Assembly: GCA_002238555.1 (NCBI GenBank)
Contig: MPMO01000043.1
Location: 1-44,489 of the forward strand
Direction of reading: 5' to 3'
DNA from: Caldilineaceae bacterium bin34
GTDB lineage: Bacteria > Chloroflexota > Anaerolineae > Caldilineales > Caldilineaceae
Length of the DNA: 44,489 bases
In this document: positions 9,864-18,532 of the stretch, piece by piece
Numbering within the stretch: position 1 is the first letter of the stretch
Layout of the letters: each line of letters begins with the position of its first letter
The notes under the pieces: model-generated
Databases searched by the model: none
What the model saw: only the letters and a program-made list of their open reading frames with translations
Told to the model about the DNA's origin: nothing
Made by a program: the position numbers and the translations under genes

Positions 9864-10265
9864 TCATGTGTTTGTTGAATGTTTCTGGTTTTCAAACAAG
9901 TTGGCAAGGAAATCTTTATTGATGCCTTCATTGTCATGCTCATCAAAAATTTTCACTAGTTGATCTAAATTCAAATGTGGGGTCCATCTTGGATGTGGCT
10001 CAGTTGTTGTGGTCGTATGATGGTTGCCTGTCGCGTGCAATGGGTTTAGCGAGTCTAATATATCTAAGCAAAATATGATGTGCAATGCGTTGTTTTTAGT
10101 TTCCTCGTCACTTGCTGAAATTGCATCTATCTCAAGCTGTGGTCTATATTTGCGAACTTGCTGTTCCAGTCCGTCCTGAAATGTTCTATATATACGGTGC
10201 TTGATGAAATCCAGTGCTTCTGAATAGCTCATGTGTGTAGATGGTGGAATAGTATTGTTATTCAT
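9864..10265 (-). CDS. AT-rich orphan gene, 133-residue hypothetical protein
   Basis: A small soluble protein starting MNNNTIPPSTHMSYSEALDF and rich in Asn, His and Thr (HHTTTTTEPHPR in the middle). It ends LANLFENQKHSTNT. Codon use and base composition are far more AT-rich than the flanking genes, a sign of foreign origin. I do not recognise the family. Helical stretches (EALDFIKHRIYRTFQDGLEQQVRKY; LDQLVKIFDEHD) are plausible. The start at 10265 is chosen; an ATG at 10230 region (MSYSEAL) is an alternative. It ends up 46 bases from the left end of the ISAs1 element, which may have arrived with it or landed beside it. Confidence 0.5.
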   Translation of the reverse strand: MNNNTIPPSTHMSYSEALDFIKHRIYRTFQDGLEQQVRKYRPQLEIDAISASDEETKNNALHIIFCLDILDSLNPLHATGNHHTTTTTEPHPRWTPHLNLDQLVKIFDEHDNEGINKDFLANLFENQKHSTNT

Positions 10266-10311
10266 GTCAATGGTCTTCCTAGTGAGCGGCTGACGACACC
10301 ATGGTACCATG

Positions 10312-11755
10312 CAGGGCAAACGCAAAGTCGCGTTCAGGGCAGCGCGCCGGCCAGGATCCAGGGCTGGCGTCCGATGCGGTCGCGCAGCAGCCCGATGGAG
10401 ACATGCGCGCTGAAATTCTGCTGAAGTGTGCGCAGCATGTTCAGGGCGGCCCGGCGCAGGATGCCCATCACGGCGGGGGCGTGGCCCCGGCGCATACGGC
10501 AGTCGTCCTCGCGGAACTGTATGTCCAGGGTGCGGTGCAGGCCGTTCCCGCGCCCAGAGGGCCCCCGCCAGTGGCCGCGGACGAGGTCCTGCAGGGCCTC
10601 CGCGTCCGTGGGCCGGCTCGAGATGTAGTAGCGCACGGAGCGCTGCCGGCACCCGCGGGGACCGGTGCGCTCTGCCTGCACACGGATCAGACTGCGCAGA
10701 CCAGGCCACGCTGCGGGGTCCGCCACCCACTCGCCGAGGCCGGGACCGCCCAGGACCGTGCCAAGGCGCCGCTCGCTGCGGCCGCCGTTGCGCTCGACGG
10801 TCTCGCAGCGGTCCTGCACCTCAGGCCTGAAGGCGCCCCGCTCGGCATCGTCAAAGGCCGTCTTCACTTCCCTGTGGAGGGTGCCCTGGTTGCGCTTGAC
10901 GGCCAGCAGGTAGTCGGCACCGGCCTTTCGCAGGTTCTGCACAATGGCCGTCTGACAGCCGGCGGCATCGATCGTGACCACGGCTCCCTTCAGGGCCATA
11001 CGGTCGAGCAGGCGGGGGATGGCCGTGATCTCGTTGCCCTTGGCCTCGCACGGCTCCTGGGCCAGGGTCAGCCCCTCCCGCACCAGGAAGGCGCTGACCA
11101 TGTGCAGCGCCCGCGTACCCGCGGCCGGGTCGCCGGAACGGCGCGCCACCTTGCCGTCCAGGGCCAGGATCAGGTCCCGCAGGCCGGGCAGGCTGGTCCC
11201 GTCCCGCAGCCACAGGGCGGCCTGCATGGCCGTCTCCGGGTGCAGCCGGCGGACCAGGCGCAGGTAGGTGTCGCGGGCAGGGGTGGCCTGGCCCAGGGGC
11301 AGCCACAGCCGGAACCAGGCCTGGTGGTCGTGCGTGAAGGCGGCCACCGCGGCCATGCTGTTGGCGCCCCCGGCCAGGGCCACCAGCAACGTGGCCAGGA
11401 GCACGGGCAGGGCGTGGCGCACACCCCGCGGGTCGCGCGGATCGGACAGGGTGGCCAGGTGGTCGGCGAAGGCGCGCAGAGCGTCCAGGAGCTCGCGGTC
11501 GTGGCATGCGACAATGTATTCCATGAGGGCTGCAGCGTGTCCCGTGAGGTAGTAACGTCACCCCATAAGACGCACGGCGGCCCTTTTGGTTACGCCACCG
11601 GCAGCCCGGAATCAGCTGCCCATGCGGACTGTCTGTGCCGAATTCACCCTGATGTACGGTGAATTTGTTTTGTATCAAAAGGTCGGAGCCGAAACTCGAA
11701 ACCGATCCCGTACCACCCTGATTCACCCTCCCCACGCGACTTTGCGTTTGCCCTG
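10312..11755. mobile_element. ISAs1-family insertion sequence, full length
   Basis: The element is bounded by perfect 22-bp terminal inverted repeats, 10312-10333 (CAGGGCAAACGCAAAGTC...) and 11734-11755. One transposase gene reads on the minus strand. About 210 bp between its start and the right repeat hold no gene but include short inverted repeats (attcacc/ggtgaat). I do not see a convincing target duplication at the ends. A second, broken copy begins at 43923 with the same terminal repeat. Confidence 0.85.
10334..11524 (-). CDS. ISAs1-family transposase, catalytic Glu apparently lost
   Basis: A 396-residue DDE transposase. The N-terminal part (LSDPRDPRGVRHALPVLL) is the usual ISAs1 opening. 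LILALDGKVARRS and VVTIDAAGCQT hold the first two acidic residues. The third should be in the motif HWxVENxLHRxLD. Here it reads HWRGPSGRGNGLHRTLD: 12 extra bases plus changes replace the Val-Glu-Asn triplet. The second copy at the window end reads HWGVENGLHRTLD. The enzyme is otherwise full length with no frameshift, so it may still be made but is probably inactive for transposition. That residue assignment rests on the family motif. Confidence 0.85.
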   Translation of the reverse strand: MEYIVACHDRELLDALRAFADHLATLSDPRDPRGVRHALPVLLATLLVALAGGANSMAAVAAFTHDHQAWFRLWLPLGQATPARDTYLRLVRRLHPETAMQAALWLRDGTSLPGLRDLILALDGKVARRSGDPAAGTRALHMVSAFLVREGLTLAQEPCEAKGNEITAIPRLLDRMALKGAVVTIDAAGCQTAIVQNLRKAGADYLLAVKRNQGTLHREVKTAFDDAERGAFRPEVQDRCETVERNGGRSERRLGTVLGGPGLGEWVADPAAWPGLRSLIRVQAERTGPRGCRQRSVRYYISSRPTDAEALQDLVRGHWRGPSGRGNGLHRTLDIQFREDDCRMRRGHAPAVMGILRRAALNMLRTLQQNFSAHVSIGLLRDRIGRQPWILAGALP

Positions 11756-12260
11756 GCGCGCGGGCGGACCGGGCCCAAATGAGTCAAAAGGAGATATGCT
11801 TGCGGTCTGCCGGCTCTCTTTGTTCGTAAGGTGGCAATTCGACAGTGTCCACATCAGTCCATAGTGCGGTGATCAGGTATATGAAGTGGAATGCTCAGGT
11901 TTTGGAATTCAACTTCCCCTTGTAAGCAGGCTCATACATTCCAAGGCCGTACCGATGATGAGTCTCACACCTGTGAGACAGCCGAGGCATGGATTACATG
12001 GCACATGTAGGAACATTGTAATGGTGTATGAATTTGTTTTTATTCCATCGTTGTATTGACATTTGGATACAGTCAATAGGTGAAAATTTGGAAATGTCAT
12101 GAGCAGTGCTATACTGTTGGGGAAATGGGTGCTACCAAGCAAGGCGTATAGAACCATCTTCATTGTTGCCTGGTCCCCCGAAAGTGTTTCGCAACTTGGA
12201 TGCGGAGCAAGCAGCGGACATCAAGTCTGAGACCAATTGATCTCACACTACTGCTGGACT
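11756..12260. other. Intergenic, AT-richer, no gene seen
   Basis: About 500 bp between ISAs1 and the end of the XRE/ImmA gene. A near-perfect palindrome lies at 11962-11979 (GTCTCACA-CC-TGTGAGAC), and TGCTATACT at 12107-12115 looks like an extended -10, but no gene follows on that strand. The only open frames are short and without protein character. Confidence 0.5.
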
Positions 12261-13490
12261 TCAAGAAACCTGCTTCGTGATGCTGGCGGCAAGCTCAAGG
12301 GGAAGCGCATCTGCTTTACCTCCATCAAGTACGTGTACCGTATTGCTCAGTCTCTGGAAAGTTCCTCTTGCCGACACGCGGTCGGTCCGCAGGAACCGCG
12401 CCAGCTGCCCTTCGGTCAATCGTTCGGCTTCGTAAGCCCGCGCAGCCAGGAACTTGTAGCGCAAGGGCAGGAGCCCACCATCGCTGGGACGGAGTGGCAG
12501 GACTTGGAACTCCGGGGCTTGCCGGACTTTGAGGCCTTGGTTACGCAGGCGTTCCCAAGTGCCTCGGGGAAGTACACCAAGTTCCTCCAGACGCAGGGTC
12601 ATTGCCTCAACAGAAACAAAATAGTAGTGCGCGATCCGGCTAACATCCGCGGCCGTGACCTTGCCGCCACCGGTTTGCAAAATCCCGTTGAACCTGCGAC
12701 GCAGCCCTTGGGCCGGCATGAGCAGACAACGGGCAAAAGCATCGGCAATTTGTCCGGAGGCGGATACGCGATGGTGCGCGCCCGGCATGGAGATGTTCGG
12801 CTGGTGGCGGCATGTCAGGAAACAGGCGTACTCGTAAGCCAGTGACCATCGACGGAGTTCTGCCGGATGCCGAGCATTGACGGCGATGCATCCGCCCAAT
12901 TCATCCGTGTAGATGAAGATGCCTGCTATGCGGGATGGCAGTGGTATGGAGAATATCCATAGCCCCGTGTCCAGCTCAAGTGTCTCCCTGAGTTGCAAGA
13001 TTGGACCGTCGCCAAGGCCCAGCCGGTCGTGTTCACATGAGGCAACATCTTGACCAACTTCCTCAGGGGATAACCCGTCCGTCGGGTACTGTGGCGGATA
13101 GGCTGGCCGGAAAGAGATTCCATTCAACTGCTCAAGATACAGGTAGTCCTGGCACAGGTTTTGGAACTCCGGGAGCACTTCCCGGAGTTCGTTCTGGACA
13201 TCGCCGGAATCGATTCGGGCGGTAGCCGTGTGGAACTGGGCGGCGAAGTCTGCGACAAGATCCTTTGGGCCGACAAGATCGCTGACCCTCTTGCCGTAGA
13301 GACTCGCCAACCGGATTAGCTCGTCCGGCCAGGCCTTGTGGTCGCCTTGCTCCAGTGAGGTGATGGTTGTCCGAGCCACTGCGAGTGCTTCGGCCGCGTC
13401 TTGCTGGGTGAACCCGCGGGCTGTCCTTGCTTCCCGGAGACGTCGTCCCAGGGCGCGAGAATCGACGGCCTGTGTTCCGTGTGGCGGCAT
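12261..13490 (-). CDS. XRE-type regulator with ImmA/IrrE-like domain, zinc site degenerate
   Basis: A 409-residue two-domain protein. Residues about 14-70 form an XRE helix-turn-helix (LGRRLREARTARGFTQQDAA ... RTTITSLEQGD). The C-terminal two thirds resemble the ImmA/IrrE metallopeptidase fold. In relatives the active helix reads (L)AHEYAHFLTDRH(R)P; here it is LAYEYACFLTCRHQP, so both zinc-ligand His (positions 219 and 223) are Tyr and Cys while Glu220 stays. Proteolysis is therefore doubtful. Start 13490 has GGAGG six bases upstream; the open frame extends further but without coding character. It is divergent from the DUF6338-like gene, and a palindrome at 13866-13884 between them could be its operator. 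Such proteins usually control toxin or phage-related genes. Confidence 0.8.
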   Translation of the reverse strand: MPPHGTQAVDSRALGRRLREARTARGFTQQDAAEALAVARTTITSLEQGDHKAWPDELIRLASLYGKRVSDLVGPKDLVADFAAQFHTATARIDSGDVQNELREVLPEFQNLCQDYLYLEQLNGISFRPAYPPQYPTDGLSPEEVGQDVASCEHDRLGLGDGPILQLRETLELDTGLWIFSIPLPSRIAGIFIYTDELGGCIAVNARHPAELRRWSLAYEYACFLTCRHQPNISMPGAHHRVSASGQIADAFARCLLMPAQGLRRRFNGILQTGGGKVTAADVSRIAHYYFVSVEAMTLRLEELGVLPRGTWERLRNQGLKVRQAPEFQVLPLRPSDGGLLPLRYKFLAARAYEAERLTEGQLARFLRTDRVSARGTFQRLSNTVHVLDGGKADALPLELAASITKQVS

Positions 13491-13865
13491 CGAAACCTCC
13501 AGAGTGTCAGTCGCAGTGTGGCATGAATAGCTGTTACGCGCATGCATCGCACTGGAACAGGGTAGCGAACTTGGCACCAGCCTGCGCTTTGCCTGAGCCT
13601 TTGCAAAGGCCCGCGGACATGATGGAACCTGCAACTGAGTCCATCCGACACCGACCAGGAACCGCGGAGTACTCTGTACGTGCACGGTTTGGTCGTGCCC
13701 TGTGTGACCAGCGAAGCTGAGTACGTTTGCATGGCTATACCCCGCGTGCTTGTGAGTTGGTGCAGTGCACAGTGAACGAGAGTGTTGTCAGTCCGGTACC
13801 GGTCGGGAAATTGGAGAATCCAGACTGCTGCCTCGTCTGCGACGGCGGGGAGACCATTAGGCACC

Positions 13866-13884
13866 GACTACAGGTGCTGTAGTC
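13866..13884. promoter_or_regulatory. Palindromic operator candidate
   Basis: GACTACAG-GTG-CTGTAGTC, perfect 8-bp arms around three bases, in the divergent spacer between the XRE/ImmA gene and the DUF6338-like gene. Its size suits a homodimeric helix-turn-helix repressor. Confidence 0.4.
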
Positions 13885-13964
13885 CAGTGTCCGGACAGCT
13901 ACCGCTCCCCCTGGGAACCGGTGCCCCGCGACATGCTGGGCAAGGAGGTTGGTCCTGCGATTGT

Positions 13965-13992
13965 CTGACTGACTTCCGAGGTCGTGTATTCT
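13965..13992 (+). promoter_or_regulatory. Weak promoter candidate for the DUF6338-like gene
   Basis: CTGACT (13965-13970) and TATTCT (13987-13992) with a 16-base spacer lie 53 bases before the ATG at 14046. The match is partial. The palindrome at 13866-13884 lies 80 bases upstream. Confidence 0.3.
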
Positions 13993-14045
13993 GTATCAGG
14001 AAGATCATCCTCTGTGACTGTTGCCTCTGGTGTACGGATACTGAC

Positions 14046-14651
14046 ATGGACAGAATATCGTTGGATGCAGTTAACTTGGCACTTTATGTGTTGCCAGGCG
14101 CAATATTTTTGTATGTCAGATCGCAGATGGGTCGAGGTTACAGGCCTGAATGGTCAGGCATCTTGATTTTTGCAACAGCATATTACATGGCTTCTCGATT
14201 CCTGTGGTCAGCAGTGGGTGAAGACTACAGGATTCCGGATGCAACACTTGAACTTTCTGTTGATTGGAAGATCTTGTTGTGGTCTGTTGTCCTGCCTGCC
14301 GTTCTTGGAGTGCTGTTTGGCTGGAAAGGTTCTTATCTGGTCGATAGACAAGCCCCGTGGCATGAACGACTAAAGGAGGTTTTCAGTTTCAGGCAAGCGG
14401 TTGTTCAGACCGCGTGGTACCATGTATTCAATAGTGATCTCACTGCGAAGATTCGTGTGACCTTCGAAGATGGATCGGTTATTGATGGTTGGTATACTGG
14501 TTCGGCAACCATGTCGAAGGAGGAACCGCATGATTTATTTGTCAGCCGGAGCTTCAGTAATGCAAATGATCAACTGAAACACGGCTGGTGGATTCCAAGA
14601 TCAAAAGTAAAAGCGATTGAAGTTATGGAGTTTGAACATGAAGAGCGATAA
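14046..14651 (+). CDS. DUF6338-like membrane protein
   Basis: A 201-residue protein with three hydrophobic segments in its first half: LALYVLPGAIFLYV, GILIFATAYYMASRFLW and ILLWSVVLPAVLGVLFGW. A soluble C-terminal part follows, with AKIRVTFEDGSVIDGWYTG and EEPHDLFVSRSF. Three N-terminal helices and a small beta-rich tail with a GW(Y/F)G turn fit my recollection of DUF6338, a family of unknown role. The gene is AT-richer than its surroundings. Its end overlaps the next small gene by 14 bases, so they are translationally coupled. It sits between an XRE-type regulator and a Type III restriction operon, so a part in defence or stress is possible but unproven. Confidence 0.6.
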   Translation: MDRISLDAVNLALYVLPGAIFLYVRSQMGRGYRPEWSGILIFATAYYMASRFLWSAVGEDYRIPDATLELSVDWKILLWSVVLPAVLGVLFGWKGSYLVDRQAPWHERLKEVFSFRQAVVQTAWYHVFNSDLTAKIRVTFEDGSVIDGWYTGSATMSKEEPHDLFVSRSFSNANDQLKHGWWIPRSKVKAIEVMEFEHEER

Positions 14652-14862
14652 GAAGCCTGTCCGAAAAACGCATGAAGTGGTTGTAAAGGACGGGGTGATA
14701 GTTGATGTCTTTCGTCCTGCAAAGCTGCCTCCAAATATGAAGGAGCCAGACTTGCCTCCTTTTGTGGATATCCTACCACCGCAACAGGGAGAACCAGCAT
14801 CGCCGTCATCTGAGGAGCCAAAGCAGTCATCCAGTGAACCTAGTGGCGAAAACAGATCCTGA
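14638..14862 (+). CDS. Small Pro/Ser-rich partner of the DUF6338-like gene
   Basis: A 74-residue protein starting MKSDKKPVRKTHEVVVKDGV, basic at first, then rich in Pro, Ser and Glu (LPPFVDILPPQQGEPASPSS). It is probably disordered. The start is inside the end of the upstream gene, with GGAG seven bases before it. DUF6338 genes are often followed by such short partners in my recollection. It has no recognisable catalytic motif. Confidence 0.6.
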   Translation: MKSDKKPVRKTHEVVVKDGVIVDVFRPAKLPPNMKEPDLPPFVDILPPQQGEPASPSSEEPKQSSSEPSGENRS

Positions 14863-15415
14863 ATCGTCATTGATCGCTGTTCTGGTCCAGAAAGACCATC
14901 TGGGGCCTCACGCGTCAGCCGACTCCTAATCCCGGTCCGAACCAGACATCCGATCTCAACCGCTTCGTCTGCTGTAAGCGTCTGGTAAGTTGCAGGCTTG
15001 GTGCCAACCCGTCTCCAACGTTACCTGTAGACCATCACTGGACATGAGGACGCCACCTCTGGGGATTGACAGTCAGCTGGTGTGAGGATCCGCGCTTTGG
15101 CCCAAGCGAAACTGACGGCGAGTAACCAAGCCCTGCTGTTCCTGCACGACCAAGCTGTGTCCCGCACGCACAACGGACCGGTTGGGGACTGCACATGGTC
15201 ATGTTGTGCATGGTTGTGGCTGGAGGCAGTAGTTCCGGCACTGGCCGGAGGAAGAATCCACCGCCGCCCATCGTGGAGCGATGGAAATACCAAGCAAGGA
15301 TTTACAATGCCGACTCGGGTTGACAGGTGACCGAGCCTCTGTTCGAGAGGCTGGGCACCCTGAGTCAACGTCCACCCCAATCGGACGACATCTGACCAAA
15401 CCAGACGGGTTGCCT
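14863..15415. other. Intergenic region before the restriction operon
   Basis: About 550 bp with no clear gene. A 7-bp hairpin AGCCTCT-GTTCG-AGAGGCT (15334-15352) lies 64 bases before the chosen res start. TTGACA at 15320-15325 is a possible -35 without a matching -10. No terminator with a U-run was seen after the small partner gene. Confidence 0.45.
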
Positions 15416-18400
15416 GTGGAGAACGACTTCTTTGCCAGTCCGATTCTCAATTCCCCGTACGAGTATCCGGCCAAGCACTGGGAACTGGACGAACAAGGGC
15501 AACCCACGCAGCGGATCAAGCCCGAAAGGCGACCCGCGGACTTTGTCACTCCCATCCCCCAACCTCGGAAGGGCAAGGGGCGAGGCTTGCAGCAGAGCCC
15601 GTTCCTCTTCGATGAAGCTGACGGGTTGTCCTCGGCGGAGCAGCAGTACGAACCCACTGCCTTCATCAATCTGATTCGCGATCAAGTCGCCCAATGGCGC
15701 CAGCTACCGCCCGGCAGCCAGGGGGTGACACCGGAAACGGGGCGGCTGCTTCAGCACTGGCGCAGTCACGCGTTCAGCAGCATCCGGCCGTTTTTCTGCC
15801 AAGTCGAGGCTGTCGAGACGATCATCTGGCTAACAGAGGCCCCAAAGTCACCCCTCATTGGGCGGCAGATAGGGACCCATCTCGACCGCGTCAGCCAAGT
15901 TGCCAATCCCGGACTTGCACGACTCGCCCTGAAACTGGCTACCGGTGCCGGCAAGACCACCGTCATGGCCATGCTGATTGCTTGGCAGACCATCAACGCC
16001 GTGCGCAGGCCCGGAAGCAGGCGTTTCACCAGTGGGTTCCTGGTCGTCACACCGGGCTTGACCATCAGGGATCGTCTGCGCGTGCTGCAACCCAACGATC
16101 CGGACAGCTACTACGCCAGTCGGGAACTGGTACCGCGCGACATGTTGGGCACCTTGGAACGCGCGCGAATCGTCATCACCAACTACCACGCCTTCCAGTT
16201 GCGGGAACGCATGGACCTGTCCGCGGGCGGACGGCGGCTGCTTCAGGGCCGGGGCGGCGAACTTGAGACCAAGGAGACCGAAGGCCAGATGCTTCAGCGA
16301 GTCATGCCGGAGCTGATGGGTATGCGGAACATTCTGGTCATCAACGACGAGGGCCATCACTGCTATCGCGAGAAACCGGACGACAGCGATGAGGGAACCC
16401 TGAAGGGGGATGATCGTACCGAGGCCACGAAGAACAACGAAGCGGCCCGGGTTTGGATATCAGGTCTTGAAGCCGTTAAGCGTCGGGTGGGGGCTTCGCA
16501 GGTCATAGACCTATCCGCGACACCGTTCTTCCTACGCGGCTCCGGCTATGCGGAAGGCACCCTTTTCCCCTGGACCGTCAGCGACTTTTCCCTGATGGAT
16601 GCCATCGAGTGCGGCATCGTGAAACTCCCGCGCGTGCCCGTGGCCGACAACGTGCCCACTGGCGACATGCCGATGTACCGCAATCTGTGGGAACACATTC
16701 GGTCCAGCATGCCCAAAGGCCCACGGAGCACTACCCGAAATCTCGATCCCCTGAACCTCCCCGTGGAGTTACAGACCGCGCTGGACGCTCTCTACGGGCA
16801 CTACTGCAAGACCGATGAACTCTGGAGGGAAGCCGGGATATCCGTTCCACCGTGCTTCATTGTCATCTGCAACAACACGGCCTCATCCAAGCTGGTGTAC
16901 GACTACATCGCCGGTTTTGAACGGGAGAGTGAAGATGGCTCAAAGCGTCCGGTGAACGGCCATCTACAGTTGTTCCGGAACTTCGATGAGGGAGGCCGCC
17001 GTCTGGCCCGTCCCCGAACCCTGTTGATAGACAGCGCGCAGCTTGAGTCCGGGGATGCGCTGGACAAAAACTTCCGCTCCATGGCAGCGGACGCAATTGA
17101 CCGTTTCCGCCGGGAGATCGTAGCGCGTACGGGCGACCTCCACCAGGCTGACAACATCACGGATCAGGATCTCCTGCGGGAGGCAATGAACACGGTTGGC
17201 AAGGAAGGCCGACTTGGCGAGTCCATCCGGTGTGTGGTGTCCGTGTCCATGCTCACCGAAGGTTGGGATGCGAGCACGGTTACGCATGTGCTCGGTGTCA
17301 GAGCCTTCGGCACACAACTGCTGTGTGAACAGGCGGTGGGCCGATCCTTGCGTCGCCAGTCCTACGACCTCAACGATGAAGGCTTGTTTGATGTCGAGTA
17401 TGCGGACGTACTTGGGATTCCCTTCGACTTCACTGCCAAACCTGTTCCGGCACCACCCCTGCCACCGCGTCCATCCATTGAGGTCAAGGCCGTCCGGCCC
17501 GACCGTGATCATCTTGAAATCCGCTTCCCGCGCGTGTTGGGCTATCGGGTGGAACTACCCGAAGACGAGCTCCGTGCGGAGTTCAACGACGACTCCCGCC
17601 TTGTGCTGACTCCTGAACTGGCGGGACCCACCCGGACCCGCAACGAGGGAATCATTGGGGAGGGAATCGATCTTGATCTGGCGCATCTCAAGGAGTTCCG
17701 GATTGCCACCCTGGAGTTCCATCTCTCCCTGCATCTGCTCCAACGGCACTTCCGCGATGCCAACGAGGAGCCCAAACATCATCTGTTTGGCAAGCTACGG
17801 CGGATTGTCGGGCAGTGGATGGACGATTGTCTGATCTGCCAAGGCGACACGTTTCCGGCACAACTCATGTACCGACCTCTGGCAGCCTTGGCTTGCCAAA
17901 GGATATCGGCGGCCGTTACTGCCACAGCTAACCGTAGCGAGGATGATCCGGTTCGGGTTGTGCTCGACCCCTACAACCCGATCGGATCGACGCGCGACGT
18001 GCACTTCACCACGACCAAGTCCGGTTGGTGGCGGACCGATCCCCGAAAGTGCCACGTCAACTATGCGCTACTGGACAGCAGCTGGGAAGGCGAATTCTGC
18101 CGCGTGGCCGAGGCCCATCCCAAGGTCCGGGCCTATGTCAAGAACCACAATCTGGGACTGGAGGTGCCCTATCGCATGGGTGCTGTCCCGCGGATTTACC
18201 TCCCCGACTTCGTCGTGCTCATTGATGATGGTGGGGAGGATCCTCTCAATCTGGTAGTCGAGATCAAGGGGTATCGAGGTGAGGATGCCATAGTCAAGAA
18301 GAGCACAATGGAGAACTACTGGGTGCCTGGGATCAACCGCTTGGCCGAGTATGGCCGGTGGGACTTCACCGAGATAACCGATGTCCATTCGATGGAGAAC

Positions 18401-18526
18401 GTACTGGACCAGTTGGCATCGGCCACTCCAATGGACACGTCCAAGGCGGCTCGGCGGCTCGCGCTTGCTGGTGGCAGTGAACCTCAACTTGGGCCTGTCC
18501 CCCGGCGAAGAAGTGCGGTCGATTGA
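15416..18526 (+). CDS. res: Type III restriction endonuclease (Res) with VapB-like C-terminal tail
   Basis: A 1036-residue SF2 ATPase-nuclease. The GTG at 15416 starts VENDFFASPILNSPYEYPAK, the usual opening of this Res group; a longer frame to an ATG at 15281 adds 45 residues without family character. Motifs: Walker A LATGAGKT (about 174), DEGH (about 310), SATP (about 366), QAVGRSLRR (about 640). A C-terminal PD-(D/E)xK site follows with PDFVVLID (about 928) and VVEIKGY (about 950). ATP-driven cleavage with Mod at unmethylated sites is the known role. The last 28 residues are odd: SKAARRLALAGGSEP and PVPRRRS, the signature of a VapB antitoxin tail. The gene ends six bases before the vapC ATG. 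Mod is the third gene of the operon. Confidence 0.88.
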   Translation: MENDFFASPILNSPYEYPAKHWELDEQGQPTQRIKPERRPADFVTPIPQPRKGKGRGLQQSPFLFDEADGLSSAEQQYEPTAFINLIRDQVAQWRQLPPGSQGVTPETGRLLQHWRSHAFSSIRPFFCQVEAVETIIWLTEAPKSPLIGRQIGTHLDRVSQVANPGLARLALKLATGAGKTTVMAMLIAWQTINAVRRPGSRRFTSGFLVVTPGLTIRDRLRVLQPNDPDSYYASRELVPRDMLGTLERARIVITNYHAFQLRERMDLSAGGRRLLQGRGGELETKETEGQMLQRVMPELMGMRNILVINDEGHHCYREKPDDSDEGTLKGDDRTEATKNNEAARVWISGLEAVKRRVGASQVIDLSATPFFLRGSGYAEGTLFPWTVSDFSLMDAIECGIVKLPRVPVADNVPTGDMPMYRNLWEHIRSSMPKGPRSTTRNLDPLNLPVELQTALDALYGHYCKTDELWREAGISVPPCFIVICNNTASSKLVYDYIAGFERESEDGSKRPVNGHLQLFRNFDEGGRRLARPRTLLIDSAQLESGDALDKNFRSMAADAIDRFRREIVARTGDLHQADNITDQDLLREAMNTVGKEGRLGESIRCVVSVSMLTEGWDASTVTHVLGVRAFGTQLLCEQAVGRSLRRQSYDLNDEGLFDVEYADVLGIPFDFTAKPVPAPPLPPRPSIEVKAVRPDRDHLEIRFPRVLGYRVELPEDELRAEFNDDSRLVLTPELAGPTRTRNEGIIGEGIDLDLAHLKEFRIATLEFHLSLHLLQRHFRDANEEPKHHLFGKLRRIVGQWMDDCLICQGDTFPAQLMYRPLAALACQRISAAVTATANRSEDDPVRVVLDPYNPIGSTRDVHFTTTKSGWWRTDPRKCHVNYALLDSSWEGEFCRVAEAHPKVRAYVKNHNLGLEVPYRMGAVPRIYLPDFVVLIDDGGEDPLNLVVEIKGYRGEDAIVKKSTMENYWVPGINRLAEYGRWDFTEITDVHSMENVLDQLASATPMDTSKAARRLALAGGSEPQLGPVPRRRSAVD

Positions 18527-18532
18527 TGATTG

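Noticed and set aside
12056..12084. TTGACA as part of a promoter
   Set aside because: No -10 at a suitable spacing and no gene downstream on that strand.
11909..12163. 84-residue minus-strand frame in the AT-rich spacer
   Set aside because: No ribosome site, no family character and no conserved context.
15281..15415. N-terminal extension of Res from the ATG at 15281
   Set aside because: The 45 added residues lack family similarity, and the GTG at 15416 gives the usual Res opening.
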